Assembly: GCF_046533115.1 (NCBI RefSeq)
Contig: NZ_JAJQRC010000039.1
Span: 1 to 28,123 of the forward strand
Source: JAIRMO01 sp046533115
GTDB taxonomy: Bacteria > Spirochaetota > Spirochaetia > Treponematales > Breznakiellaceae
Direction: 5' to 3'
Length of the DNA: 28,123 nt
Shown here in pieces: positions 12,876-20,677 of this stretch (its first letter is position 1; each line of letters opens with the position of its first letter). The notes beneath the pieces were generated by a model. That model saw nothing but the letters and a program-made list of their open reading frames with translations. It had not been told where the DNA came from and did no database searches. Made by a program: the position numbers and the translations under genes.

Positions 12876-15461
12876 ATGACGAAAAAGAGTCTGTTTTTAG
12901 GAGCCGCAGCCCTAGCGCTGCTGGTTTTATTTGCGTTTATTGGATGCTCGAACCCTTCATCGGGGGACAGCGCTCCCGTGTCCCAGGCCGGGGCGTTCGG
13001 CGCCATTCCGGATGGCGCGGTCTATACGGATGATCTTGTTGAGCTTGAAGGATTGCTGAACGATTTCCGTGCCGATACCAACCAGGTGAGCGACATTGTT
13101 TTCACTCAGAATGCAGCCGCGCTTATCAGGGATATAACCATCCCCACCGGAAAGACCGTTTATTTAACCAACGCTACGAACAGTGGCGTTGCCTTGGGTA
13201 CGCTTGTTTCAAACATCATCGTAGAGGAAGGGGGCCGGCTCGTACTGTTGGCGGATTTAATAACGGACGGAGCGACCAAAAGACTGCTGGTCAAGGGCCA
13301 GCTGGATATCTATGAGGCGCTTACCACGACCGCCCTGGACGTAGCGGATTACTTCTTTGAGGCCAGCGGAACCATCGATGCAAAGGGTACGGTTATCGGA
13401 ACAGGCCATGTCGTGGTCCATACCGGCGCAACCCTGATTATTACCGATGACGATATAGCTCCCGAGCCCTCTCCTGACCGGTTTACCCCGGCCCAGGCCT
13501 GGGCCGCCGCGGGACAGGGCAGTCTGGTAATAGTTGGGGCCCTTGATACTAACTATAAGGTGACGGATGTGATTGCCGGGGTTTATCCATCACGGGATCG
13601 TTTCTATGTCGTCGAGACCAATGGCGGGGGCGTATTACCCAGCGTCATTCCCGCAGGGGCAATCATAACCGCCAACGGCGTGATAGAGGATGCTGAAGGC
13701 CACAACCTTACGGTAAACGGTTCTCTTACGGCAGAGAACCTGGCCTCGACCTTTGAGGATATCGTAACCCTGACCGTAAACGGCACCCTTATCGCGAACT
13801 CCGCAACCTTTGAGAATGTCGAAAAACTGACCGTCTCCAGTGCGAACACCGATAACCTTGCCAGCCGTGCGTCCACGCCAACGGATTCGGATGTCTGGAT
13901 CAGGAGCTATCTTGGTGCGGACAGCGCAACCTTGGAAAAAGCGGCGGACATCACCATCGGAGACAACGGTGAGTTTGAGTCAGAGAGTACGGCCATTGTC
14001 CTTCCCGAGGGGGCGAAAATCAGGCTGGGGAGGAGCGCGGTCTTTACCTCGGCGGGTCTTAACACCAACAGCTTTGATAATCTTACCAGCCTGTTCATCG
14101 GTCCCGCCGCGGCGGTTACTATCCGTTCCCCTGCGGTTACCTTTAAATCGCTGGAAACCCTTACCCTGCAGGACAGCGCGCAACTTGACGCGGACGCGGG
14201 TGCCGCGGTAAGCTTCCTGGTCGATACCGCCACTCCCCCTGCGAGAAAGACCATAATTACCCTGGGCAAAAACGTATTGTACCAGGTGGGAGTCTCCCCC
14301 ACGGCAAAAGTGGACGTGGCCATAAAGAATGACTCCAGCCTCATCGCCGGGAGTGTGGTTGCGGTCAATCCGGGGAGTACCTTTACCCTGGATCCGGGAG
14401 TGACCCTTACCGTACCAACCGGCGCGGCAGTTGACTTTAGCGCGGTAACCACCGGCAGTACCGCCGGGCCCGCCACTCCGGCGGATGCGCCCATTAAGAT
14501 AAACGGCACTATCGAAGTTACGGGAAGCGGCAGCATTATAGGCCCGAGCCCTGTCGGCCTTACCAATGCCACGGATGTTTACAAGTTTACTGCCTTTGAA
14601 GACGGTGGTAAGGTACTGTTGAATTACGGTACCTCATTCACCACCGGGGCTACGAAGCTTGTGGGAGCAGATGGTACCGGCTCCGCCTACGAATGGGTCA
14701 GCGGTGGTACTTCCGACGGCGCGCAAATTGAAATAAACGGGGAGGGGCTAGTCATCCGGGACACCGATGGCAACGGCGCGGAGGTAACCATTGGCGCTCC
14801 CAACGCCTATATCTTAAAAGAGCAAACCCTGACCCTGGAAGCGGGTGTGGAACTCCTGGTTGACAGCGCCGCGAATCGGCTTTGGCTTGCCGGTGATGCC
14901 GCTACCAGCGGCGGCGCCACGCTTAAAGGCCCCGGCAAGCTGATCGCGGGTACTACCGAGATCAGCGGCGGTTCCCGGGGCTGGCAGGTGTTTGGCGGGG
15001 ATACCATTGGCATCTCTTATACCGGCGCTACGGCAGCGACTATCGCAAACTCGGGCACCGGGGCCACGACATTCACTGCCCTGGGCGCGGGGGCTACCAT
15101 TACCCAAGCGGCCAGCGGTACGCTGACTATTGGGCCGAATACCACGATTGAACTGGGCGGATCCTCCAGCACCGCGTGGGGCGTCATTGTACTAAAGGAT
15201 TCCGGCGGCGCACTTGAATTTAATGCTGCCACCAGCAAACTGCTGCTGGGCGCGGGGAGCGGCGGTGCGGCTGCCTCGGGGTTAACGACGTTAAAAATCG
15301 GCGGCAAAGATGTTACCAACACCAGCTTGGTAGCAGCTGACTACCAGCAGGCGGACGGCGTCCTCGTTCAGATAGGCGGTACAACCGCAGGTTCCATAGC
15401 TGCCAACGCCGGCGATATTACCATTGCCAGTAACGCGGCATTTGTCGGTACTACTCCATAA
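12876..15461 (+). CDS. Large repeat-rich surface lipoprotein, probable beta-helix
   Basis: 861 residues, starting at the ATG that follows AAGGAGG; the frame is open upstream but lacks a better site. The N-terminus MTKKSLFLGAAALALLVLFA then FIGC is a lipoprotein signal with Cys24 as the predicted lipidation site; the FIGC lipobox is loose, as is usual in spirochaetes. The mature chain is rich in Gly, Ala, Thr, Val and Asp. It has many short beta-strand turns of the type LTVNGSLTAENL, LTVNGTLIANSATF, LTLQDSAQLDADAG and ITIGDNGEFES, suggesting a right-handed beta-helix or adhesin-like rod. No enzyme motif is seen. It is likely an outer-surface or periplasmic structural or adhesive protein; binding partner unknown. 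Its own strong promoter and structured leader set it apart from the flanking genes. Confidence 0.85.
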   Translation: MTKKSLFLGAAALALLVLFAFIGCSNPSSGDSAPVSQAGAFGAIPDGAVYTDDLVELEGLLNDFRADTNQVSDIVFTQNAAALIRDITIPTGKTVYLTNATNSGVALGTLVSNIIVEEGGRLVLLADLITDGATKRLLVKGQLDIYEALTTTALDVADYFFEASGTIDAKGTVIGTGHVVVHTGATLIITDDDIAPEPSPDRFTPAQAWAAAGQGSLVIVGALDTNYKVTDVIAGVYPSRDRFYVVETNGGGVLPSVIPAGAIITANGVIEDAEGHNLTVNGSLTAENLASTFEDIVTLTVNGTLIANSATFENVEKLTVSSANTDNLASRASTPTDSDVWIRSYLGADSATLEKAADITIGDNGEFESESTAIVLPEGAKIRLGRSAVFTSAGLNTNSFDNLTSLFIGPAAAVTIRSPAVTFKSLETLTLQDSAQLDADAGAAVSFLVDTATPPARKTIITLGKNVLYQVGVSPTAKVDVAIKNDSSLIAGSVVAVNPGSTFTLDPGVTLTVPTGAAVDFSAVTTGSTAGPATPADAPIKINGTIEVTGSGSIIGPSPVGLTNATDVYKFTAFEDGGKVLLNYGTSFTTGATKLVGADGTGSAYEWVSGGTSDGAQIEINGEGLVIRDTDGNGAEVTIGAPNAYILKEQTLTLEAGVELLVDSAANRLWLAGDAATSGGATLKGPGKLIAGTTEISGGSRGWQVFGGDTIGISYTGATAATIANSGTGATTFTALGAGATITQAASGTLTIGPNTTIELGGSSSTAWGVIVLKDSGGALEFNAATSKLLLGAGSGGAAASGLTTLKIGGKDVTNTSLVAADYQQADGVLVQIGGTTAGSIAANAGDITIASNAAFVGTTP

Positions 15462-15488
15462 CCCATTGTACCGGCGTTTTTAATCCCG

Positions 15489-15571
15489 CGCCGCGCCCCG
15501 TGGGGGCCGGCGTTGGGGTTTAACCCTTCATCCGGGTAACTCGTGGACCAACAGGCCCGCGGGTTACCCGG
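15489..15571 (+). terminator. GC-rich hairpins after the lipoprotein gene
   Basis: Two hairpins lie in the 3' region. CGCCGCGCCCC/GGGGGCCGGCG (15489-15512, two mismatches) is followed by TTGGGGTTT. CCGGGTAAC/GTTACCCGG (15532-15571) is perfect with a 22-base loop. Neither has a strong T-run, so termination is plausible but not certain. Confidence 0.45.
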
Positions 15572-15585
15572 TTATCTATCATCAA

Positions 15586-15619
15586 AGGCGGTTCCAAAAC
15601 TTCGGTTTTGAAACCGCCT
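15586..15619. repeat. Palindromic repeat, GTTTCAAAAC family, copy 2
   Basis: AGGCGGTTCCAAAAC (15586-15600) and GTTTTGAAACCGCCT (15605-15619) flank a TTCG loop. There is one mismatch, which becomes a G-U pair on the minus strand. It lies between the convergent lipoprotein and rmuC genes and could end transcription on either side, though no long T-run follows. Confidence 0.75.
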
Positions 15620-15626
15620 CCCTATA

Positions 15627-15838
15627 ATGTACGTTTTTGTTCGTGAAGTTCCTGTTGGTTCGTAGTTAATTTTAATTTCTTAATTCCCTTCCTTCCTTCC
15701 TTCCTTAATTCCTTATTCGCCTTTGTGGTGATTTCTTCTTCTTTGTTCGTGGTGTTCGTGCGGTTCGTGGTTATTTTCTTAATCTTCGTGATGATTTCTT
15801 CTTCTTTGTTCGTGGTGTTCGTGCGGTTCGTGGTTAAT
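15627..15838. repeat. CACGAA-family cluster with an identical 44-base tandem pair
   Basis: The 44 bases at 15730-15773 recur without change at 15793-15836 (period 63). The unit, read on the minus strand, begins TAACCACGAACCGCACGAAC and ends with GAAGAAGAAATC. Next to it are a copy of the CGCCTTTGTGGTGATTTC module (15718-15735), an (CCTT)n run (about 15685-15705) and a degenerate unit at 15632-15672. Apart from the hairpins and palindrome before it, the 377-base gap between the lipoprotein and rmuC genes holds nothing else. The cluster touches the rmuC stop codon. Confidence 0.8.
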
Positions 15839-17140
15839 TTAATCTTCCGGCTCCCCCAGCAGGGCCTGGGCCTTGGAATCGGGCAGGGTTTGGACCTCCC
15901 GCAGCTTCCGCTCAATGGAGCGGGACCGGGTTCCGGCCCGTTCGATTTCTTTGCTGGCCTGGTCGAGTTTTTCCTTGGTCTTGTCCAGGACCTCCCCGAA
16001 TTTACCGAATTCCGTCCGTACCGCCCCCAGCAGTTCCCATATTTCGCTGGTCCGTTTCTCCACCGCCAGGCTGCGGAACCCCATCTGCAGGCTGGAGAGA
16101 AAGGCCGAAAGGGTGGTGGGCCCGGTGATGGTGATCTTGGACTCCCGCTGGAGGGATTCAAATAAGTTGGGGATCCGCAGAACCTCCGCATAGAGGCCCT
16201 CGAAGGGCAAAAACATGATGGCAAAATCCGTGGTATTGGGGGGATCCACGTACTTGGTCTTAATATCCCGGGCAAAAAGCCGGATCTTCCGCTCCAGCTC
16301 TTTTTGATACCGGGCTATATCATCAATGTTCCCGGTTTCGTAGGCCTCCTGGAGCCGTTCGTAATCTTCCGAAGGGAATTTGGCGTCCAGGGGCAGCCAT
16401 AAATTCTTCTCCGAATTCTCCTTGCTGGGGATCTTCACCGCGTATTCCACCATATCGTTGCTGCCCGCTTTGGTTTTTACATTTTGGGCGTATTGGTTGG
16501 GGGAGAGGAGCTGCTCCAGGATCGCTCCCAACTGATATTCCCCCAGCACCCCCTTGGTTTTAACATTGGACAACACCTTTTTCAGGTCCCCCACCCCGGT
16601 GGCCAGGTTCTGCATCTCCCCCAGGCCCTTCTGTACCAGTTCCAGCCGCTCGCTGACCAGCTTGAAGGATTCGCCCAACCGGGTTTCCAGGGTTTTGTGG
16701 AGTTTTTCATCCACCGTTTCCCGCATCTTTTCCAATTTGGCGCTGTTGTCGTTCTGGATGTCCAGAAGCTTCTTTTCCACGGCCCCCCGCATCTTCTCCA
16801 GGGCATTGGACAACTCCTCCCGGTTTATCCGGGCCGAATTGTTCACCGATTCCAGGATGGCCCGGAGTTTCCCTTCCAAAAGGGAGGAAAAATTGATGAA
16901 AACCGTGTTGAGTTCTTCCCGGGAATCCTTGGCGGACTGGCGTATCTCCTCCCGGTTTCTGCTGAATTCATCCCGGAGGGATACTTCATTTTTATCAAGC
17001 CGTTTTTCGTATTCTAAAAACTTTTGGGCGGCCTGTTCCTGCTCCAGGGAACTGTTTTTTTTGATTAAAATAATCAATAGCAAGATCAATTCCAGGGCAA
17101 TTCCAATCAAAATCAGCCAGAGGGCATAGGTTTCCTGCAT
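15839..17140 (-). CDS. rmuC: RmuC family DNA recombination protein
   Basis: 433 residues. The ATG at 17140 is chosen because AAGGAG precedes it, giving MQETYALWLILIGIALELIL at the start, a single N-terminal membrane segment (about residues 5-25). A long charged coiled coil follows (about 30-170), then the conserved RmuC domain (about 175-375) with VKTKGVLGEYQLGAILEQLL, WLPLDAKFPSEDYERL and FLPFEGLYAEVL. RmuC is linked to limiting inversions at short inverted repeats in E. coli; its biochemical action is unclear. It is transcribed towards the repeat cluster and the last codon of the gene abuts it. It is divergent from the next plus-strand gene. Confidence 0.93.
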   Translation of the reverse strand: MQETYALWLILIGIALELILLLIILIKKNSSLEQEQAAQKFLEYEKRLDKNEVSLRDEFSRNREEIRQSAKDSREELNTVFINFSSLLEGKLRAILESVNNSARINREELSNALEKMRGAVEKKLLDIQNDNSAKLEKMRETVDEKLHKTLETRLGESFKLVSERLELVQKGLGEMQNLATGVGDLKKVLSNVKTKGVLGEYQLGAILEQLLSPNQYAQNVKTKAGSNDMVEYAVKIPSKENSEKNLWLPLDAKFPSEDYERLQEAYETGNIDDIARYQKELERKIRLFARDIKTKYVDPPNTTDFAIMFLPFEGLYAEVLRIPNLFESLQRESKITITGPTTLSAFLSSLQMGFRSLAVEKRTSEIWELLGAVRTEFGKFGEVLDKTKEKLDQASKEIERAGTRSRSIERKLREVQTLPDSKAQALLGEPED

Positions 17141-17193
17141 ATTTTCTCCTTGGGACGGTTTCAACTAAAGCCGGTTTACTCCAGGGAGACGGC

Positions 17194-17222
17194 TTGAAAA
17201 GGTCCGCTTCCTTGAGTAAAGT
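17194..17222 (+). promoter_or_regulatory. Possible promoter for the secreted-protein/aroDE unit
   Basis: TTGAAA (17194-17199) and TAAAGT (17217-17222) are separated by 17 bases. A start 7 bases later would fall on the ATG at 17229, implying a leaderless mRNA; indeed no Shine-Dalgarno sequence is visible before that ATG. The -10 box is only a four-of-six match. Confidence 0.35.
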
Positions 17223-17228
17223 TAGATT

Positions 17229-17672
17229 ATGTCGGATTTTCGGTGTTTTATAAAGGTCCTCCTGATACTGCTGTTTTTGGGGGGGACGGAGCTTTGGGCC
17301 CAATCCGAGGATCCCGCCTCCCTGGTCGGCCTTACCCTGACGGAGGCCCTGTCCCGGTTTGGCGTTCCCCTGGCGGTGTACCCGGTCCGGGGCCGGGAGG
17401 AATGGCAGGATGATGTGGTTTTTGAGTATGGAGACCGGGACCTCTACATCTACCGGGACCGGGTCTGGCAGTTGGGGCTTAAGACTGCCTATGGCATAAC
17501 CCTGGGGGATTCCCGGCGGCTGGCGCTCCTGGTGCTGGGGGAACGGGCCCAGAACTTTTCCGGCTATATCCTGGCTTCCCTTTCGGGAGGGTCCTGGCCC
17601 CTCATATTCCGGGTTAATCTGGATCCCCAAGACAATGTCTCGGGGTTGTTTATTTACCGATCCGACTTCTAG
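17229..17672 (+). CDS. Small secreted protein of unknown function
   Basis: 147 residues. The N-terminus MSDFRCFIKVLLILLFLGGT followed by ELWAQSED is a clear signal peptide with likely cleavage after WA. The mature part contains LVGLTLTEALSRFGVP, which resembles the start of small BamE/SmpA-like domains, and an aromatic strand region DLYIYRDRVWQLGL. Family not recognised; the BamE-like impression is weak. It ends 11 bases before aroDE, so it should share that transcript, but the reason for the pairing is unknown. The ATG lacks a Shine-Dalgarno sequence. Confidence 0.75.
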   Translation: MSDFRCFIKVLLILLFLGGTELWAQSEDPASLVGLTLTEALSRFGVPLAVYPVRGREEWQDDVVFEYGDRDLYIYRDRVWQLGLKTAYGITLGDSRRLALLVLGERAQNFSGYILASLSGGSWPLIFRVNLDPQDNVSGLFIYRSDF

Positions 17673-17683
17673 CGGAGTTAAAA

Positions 17684-19192
17684 ATGGCCCGAGTATGTCT
17701 TTGTTTAACCGGAAAAACCCTTGCCCGGGATCGGGAGATCCTGGAAAAATACGAAAAACAGGTGGATTTGGCGGAACTCCGGGTGGACTGCCTGGATCCG
17801 GATGAACGGCTGCTGATCCGGCGTTTCCCCGAGATGGTAAAGGTGCCGGTGATTCTGACCATACGGCGGAAGCGGGACGGCGGTTCCTTTGTTGGCGGGG
17901 AAGGGGCCCGGATCATTCTTTTTTCCAAGGGGCTTGCCTTTGCCGAAGCGGATCGCCGGCATAATTTTGCCTATGTGGATTTGGAGGAGGACCTGGACGT
18001 CCCCAGCCTTGAGGAGGCCGCCCGGACCTTTGGAACCCGGATCATCCGCTCCTTCCATGATTTTCAGGGGATTGGGCAAAACCTGGTCGGCCGGATCCGG
18101 ACCTTGATCCATGCGGGGGACGAGATTATCAAAGCCGCGGTGATGCCCCAGTCCCTGGCGGATGTGGTCCGGGTCTACGAGGCTGCCCGGGAGCTTCGGG
18201 ATGTGGAAAAAATAATTCTCTGCATGGGGGAATACGGCACCAATACCCGGATCCTGGCGGAGTTTTTGGGTTCCCACCTGACCTATGCCACGGTTAAGGG
18301 AGAGGACGATATCCTCCCGGGGGCGCCGGGGCAGCTTTGCCCCCAGGAGCTGGTGGATCTGTACCGGTTTCGCTCGATTACCCCCAAAACCCGGATCTTT
18401 GGGGTCGTGGGTTTCCCTCTGAAGATCTCCTCCAGCCCCCCTTTTTTTAACGCCGTCTTTACCCAGCGGAATATTGATGCGGTTTATATCCCCTTTCCTG
18501 CGGATTCCCTGGAATCTTTTATGAAACTGGCGGACCTTATCGGTATTGCAGGCGTTTCGGTAACGATCCCCTATAAAGAGGAGATCCTGCCCTATTTACG
18601 AGCCTATTCGGATGATGTCGAATTTATTCAGGCCTGTAATACCATATACCGGCATCCGGAGGGCTGGGCCGGGGCCAATACGGACGCCCGGGGATTTTCC
18701 GATGTGCTGCTCAAATTTATCAACGCAAAAAATCTCAAGGGAAAGCGGATTACCATTGTCGGGGCCGGGGGGGCCGCCCGGGCAGTGGCGGCGGAGGTGT
18801 ACCGTCTCAAGGGGAAGGCCCTGATCCTCAACCGTACCATGTTCCGTGCCCGGGACCTGGCCGCCCGTTACCGCTTTGCCTGGGCGGGGCTCGATAACCG
18901 GGGGATAAGCTTCATGTCCAATTATTCGGATATCATTATTCAGACAACCTCCGTGGGGATGGACCCCGATATTAATGCGGACCCCCTGGAATGGTATGAA
19001 TTTTCCGGCCGGGAGGCGGTGATGGATATTATCTATAAGCCGGAAACCACCCGGTTACTCAAACGGGCCGCCCAGGCAGGCTGTCAGATCCGGAACGGTT
19101 ATGATATGCTCATCCGTCAGGCCCAGTACCAGTATGTCCAATTTTTCGGCGAAGAGTTTCCCGCTCAGCTTATGTCCCGGATAAACATTTGA
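17684..19192 (+). CDS. aroDE: Bifunctional 3-dehydroquinate dehydratase / shikimate dehydrogenase
   Basis: 502-residue fusion catalysing shikimate-pathway steps 3 and 4. Residues 1-225 are a type I dehydroquinase: ELRVD at 31-35, the catalytic histidine in RSFHDF (H125) and the Schiff-base lysine in IIKAAVMPQ (K150). Residues about 235-502 are shikimate dehydrogenase: the substrate-binding serines in ISSSP (248-252), the catalytic lysine in VTIPYK (K298), NTD at 332-334, the NADP-binding loop GAGGAA at 360-365 and NRT. The usual HS.SP..HN motif has lost both histidines but keeps the serines. All key catalytic residues are present, so both activities are expected. GGAG lies before the ATG. Similar fusions are known in plants and chlamydiae. 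rpiA follows 11 bases after the stop. Confidence 0.95.
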   Translation: MARVCLCLTGKTLARDREILEKYEKQVDLAELRVDCLDPDERLLIRRFPEMVKVPVILTIRRKRDGGSFVGGEGARIILFSKGLAFAEADRRHNFAYVDLEEDLDVPSLEEAARTFGTRIIRSFHDFQGIGQNLVGRIRTLIHAGDEIIKAAVMPQSLADVVRVYEAARELRDVEKIILCMGEYGTNTRILAEFLGSHLTYATVKGEDDILPGAPGQLCPQELVDLYRFRSITPKTRIFGVVGFPLKISSSPPFFNAVFTQRNIDAVYIPFPADSLESFMKLADLIGIAGVSVTIPYKEEILPYLRAYSDDVEFIQACNTIYRHPEGWAGANTDARGFSDVLLKFINAKNLKGKRITIVGAGGAARAVAAEVYRLKGKALILNRTMFRARDLAARYRFAWAGLDNRGISFMSNYSDIIIQTTSVGMDPDINADPLEWYEFSGREAVMDIIYKPETTRLLKRAAQAGCQIRNGYDMLIRQAQYQYVQFFGEEFPAQLMSRINI

Positions 19193-19203
19193 GGAGGACC
19201 GTG

Positions 19204-19905
19204 ATGGATCAAGGGGCGATGAAGGAATTGGTCGGTAAAAAAGCCGTAGAAACCATGGTAAAAAGCGGTATGAAGCTGGGGCTGGGGACCGGTTCCACCG
19301 CCATGCCCGCGGTACGGCAGGTGGGGCTCCTCTTGCAACAGGGAATTTTGAAGGATATCCGGGCGGTTCCCACCAGTTTTCAGACCAGTATCGAATGCGA
19401 AAAATGGGGGATCCCCCTGTTCAGCCTCAATTCCGCGGAGATCCGGGGGGAATTGGATTTGACCATAGACGGCGCCGACGAAGTGGATCCCCGGGGCTGC
19501 TGTATCAAAGGGGGGGGCGGGGCGCTGTTGGTGGAAAAGGTCATAGCCTATGCCTCCAAGGCCTATGCCATCGTGGTGGACGAGACCAAGACGGTGGACC
19601 ACCTGGGGCTGAAGTTCCCCCTGCCCATAGAGGTGATCCCCGAAGCCCGGGTGTCCGTAAGCCGGGCCCTGGAGTCCTTTGGCGGGGAGCTTGTCCTGCG
19701 GGAGGCGGTGCGGAAAGCCGGGCCGGTGATCACCGAGCATGGGAACCTCCTCCTGGATCTGCGGTTTAAAGAGCCCGTGGATCCCGCGGTTTTGGAAACC
19801 GAACTTAACCGTATCCCCGGAATCGTGGAAAACGGCTTTTTCACCCGGCTTTCCCCCCGGGTTTTTGTGGGTCGCGCCGACGGGACCGTGGAGATCCGGG
19901 GCTGA
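19204..19905 (+). CDS. rpiA: Ribose-5-phosphate isomerase A
   Basis: 233 residues. It interconverts ribose 5-phosphate and ribulose 5-phosphate in the non-oxidative pentose phosphate pathway. Family motifs are intact: GLGTGSTA near residue 26, the active-site TIDGADEVD near 88, and KGGGGALLVEKV near 101. The ATG at 19204 is preferred because GAGGAGG ends 6 bases upstream; a GTG directly before it and an upstream TTG are less well placed. It lies 11 bases after aroDE and 3 bases before the next gene, so all three are probably one transcript. The pentose phosphate pathway supplies erythrose 4-phosphate for the shikimate pathway, a reasonable link to aroDE. Confidence 0.95.
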   Translation: MDQGAMKELVGKKAVETMVKSGMKLGLGTGSTAMPAVRQVGLLLQQGILKDIRAVPTSFQTSIECEKWGIPLFSLNSAEIRGELDLTIDGADEVDPRGCCIKGGGGALLVEKVIAYASKAYAIVVDETKTVDHLGLKFPLPIEVIPEARVSVSRALESFGGELVLREAVRKAGPVITEHGNLLLDLRFKEPVDPAVLETELNRIPGIVENGFFTRLSPRVFVGRADGTVEIRG

Positions 19906-19908
19906 GCG

Positions 19909-20547
19909 GTGGACCGGCATATCAACTTTTTTGAGCTGGAAAAGGCCGCCGCCAAACCGGGCTGCCCCCTCTGCCGGATTATTTCCGACCGGGCGGAACG
20001 GTACCTGGACAACCTGCTTTTTGAACACGTTTCCGACCGGGCCTTTCGGGCGGCCTACCGTGCCGCCGGGGGGTTCTGCGCCTATCACTCCCGGCACCTT
20101 GAATCCTTTCGGGACGGCCTTGCGGTGGCTATTTTAGGGCGGGATATCCTGGAGGACCGGCTGAAATCCTTTGCCGCGGGAAAATTCCGCAAACCCCGGG
20201 CCCCCTGTCCGGTTTGCCTGGAACAGGACCGAATAGAAAAGGAGTACCTGAGCTTTCTTGCCGGTTCCGGCGGGGACGGCCAGGACGAAGCGGACCTGCG
20301 GGCCGCCTTTACCGCCTCGGACGGGCTCTGCGCCCCCCATTACGAAAGGCTCCTCAGGACCGCCAGGACCGTTCCCCGCTGGATCATCCGCTTCCAGGAG
20401 GGGCGTTTCCAGGAACTCCTGGCCCGGACAGAACGGTTTATCGAATTATCCGCCTACGGCAGACAGGAGGAATTCTCCCGGCTTGCGGAAAAGGACAAAA
20501 TCGTCTGGAAGGAACTTGCGGTGGTCCTCCGGGGGACCGCCCATTAG
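19909..20547 (+). CDS. DUF6062-like protein with two CxxC...CxxH modules
   Basis: 212 residues starting with GTG. No signal peptide or membrane segment. Two similar metal-site-like modules are seen: C19-C22 (GCPLC) with C57-H60 (GFCAYH), and C100-C103 (PCPVC) with C141-H144 (GLCAPH). The spacings within the two modules are alike (34 and 37 residues between the pairs), suggesting an internal duplication that binds two metals, probably zinc. The pattern fits the DUF6062 family, whose function is not known to me. It follows rpiA by 3 bases and is likely translationally coupled. The C-terminal half is helical and charged. Confidence 0.8.
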   Translation: MDRHINFFELEKAAAKPGCPLCRIISDRAERYLDNLLFEHVSDRAFRAAYRAAGGFCAYHSRHLESFRDGLAVAILGRDILEDRLKSFAAGKFRKPRAPCPVCLEQDRIEKEYLSFLAGSGGDGQDEADLRAAFTASDGLCAPHYERLLRTARTVPRWIIRFQEGRFQELLARTERFIELSAYGRQEEFSRLAEKDKIVWKELAVVLRGTAH

Positions 20548-20642
20548 GCCGGGCCTGCCGGGAAATCAGGTTCCCTGCCAGGATACCGCAGCCTTTCGTA
20601 AGAATTCTCCTTTCTTTAAAAAGTATTTTGAAACCGTCTCCC

Positions 20643-20671
20643 TTGATTATATTTTTTAATGTGTTTATGAT
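20643..20671 (+). promoter_or_regulatory. Promoter of the RsbRD-N-like gene and probably the ATP synthase operon
   Basis: TTGATT (20643-20648) and TATGAT (20666-20671) are separated by exactly 17 bases, a strong sigma-70-like promoter. A start 7 bases after the -10 coincides with the ATG at 20678, so the transcript may be leaderless. I see no other good promoter before atpB. Confidence 0.6.
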
Positions 20672-20677
20672 AGTTAC

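Noticed and set aside
15718..15838. Possible CRISPR array from the two identical 44-base units
   Set aside because: Only two units, a 19-base spacer that resembles the repeat family itself, no cas genes, and the same modules occur singly elsewhere.
15622..16275. Minus-strand 217-codon reading frame across the repeat cluster and the end of rmuC
   Set aside because: It overlaps rmuC in another frame and its C-terminal part is just the translated CACGAA repeat (TTNRTNTTNKEEE).
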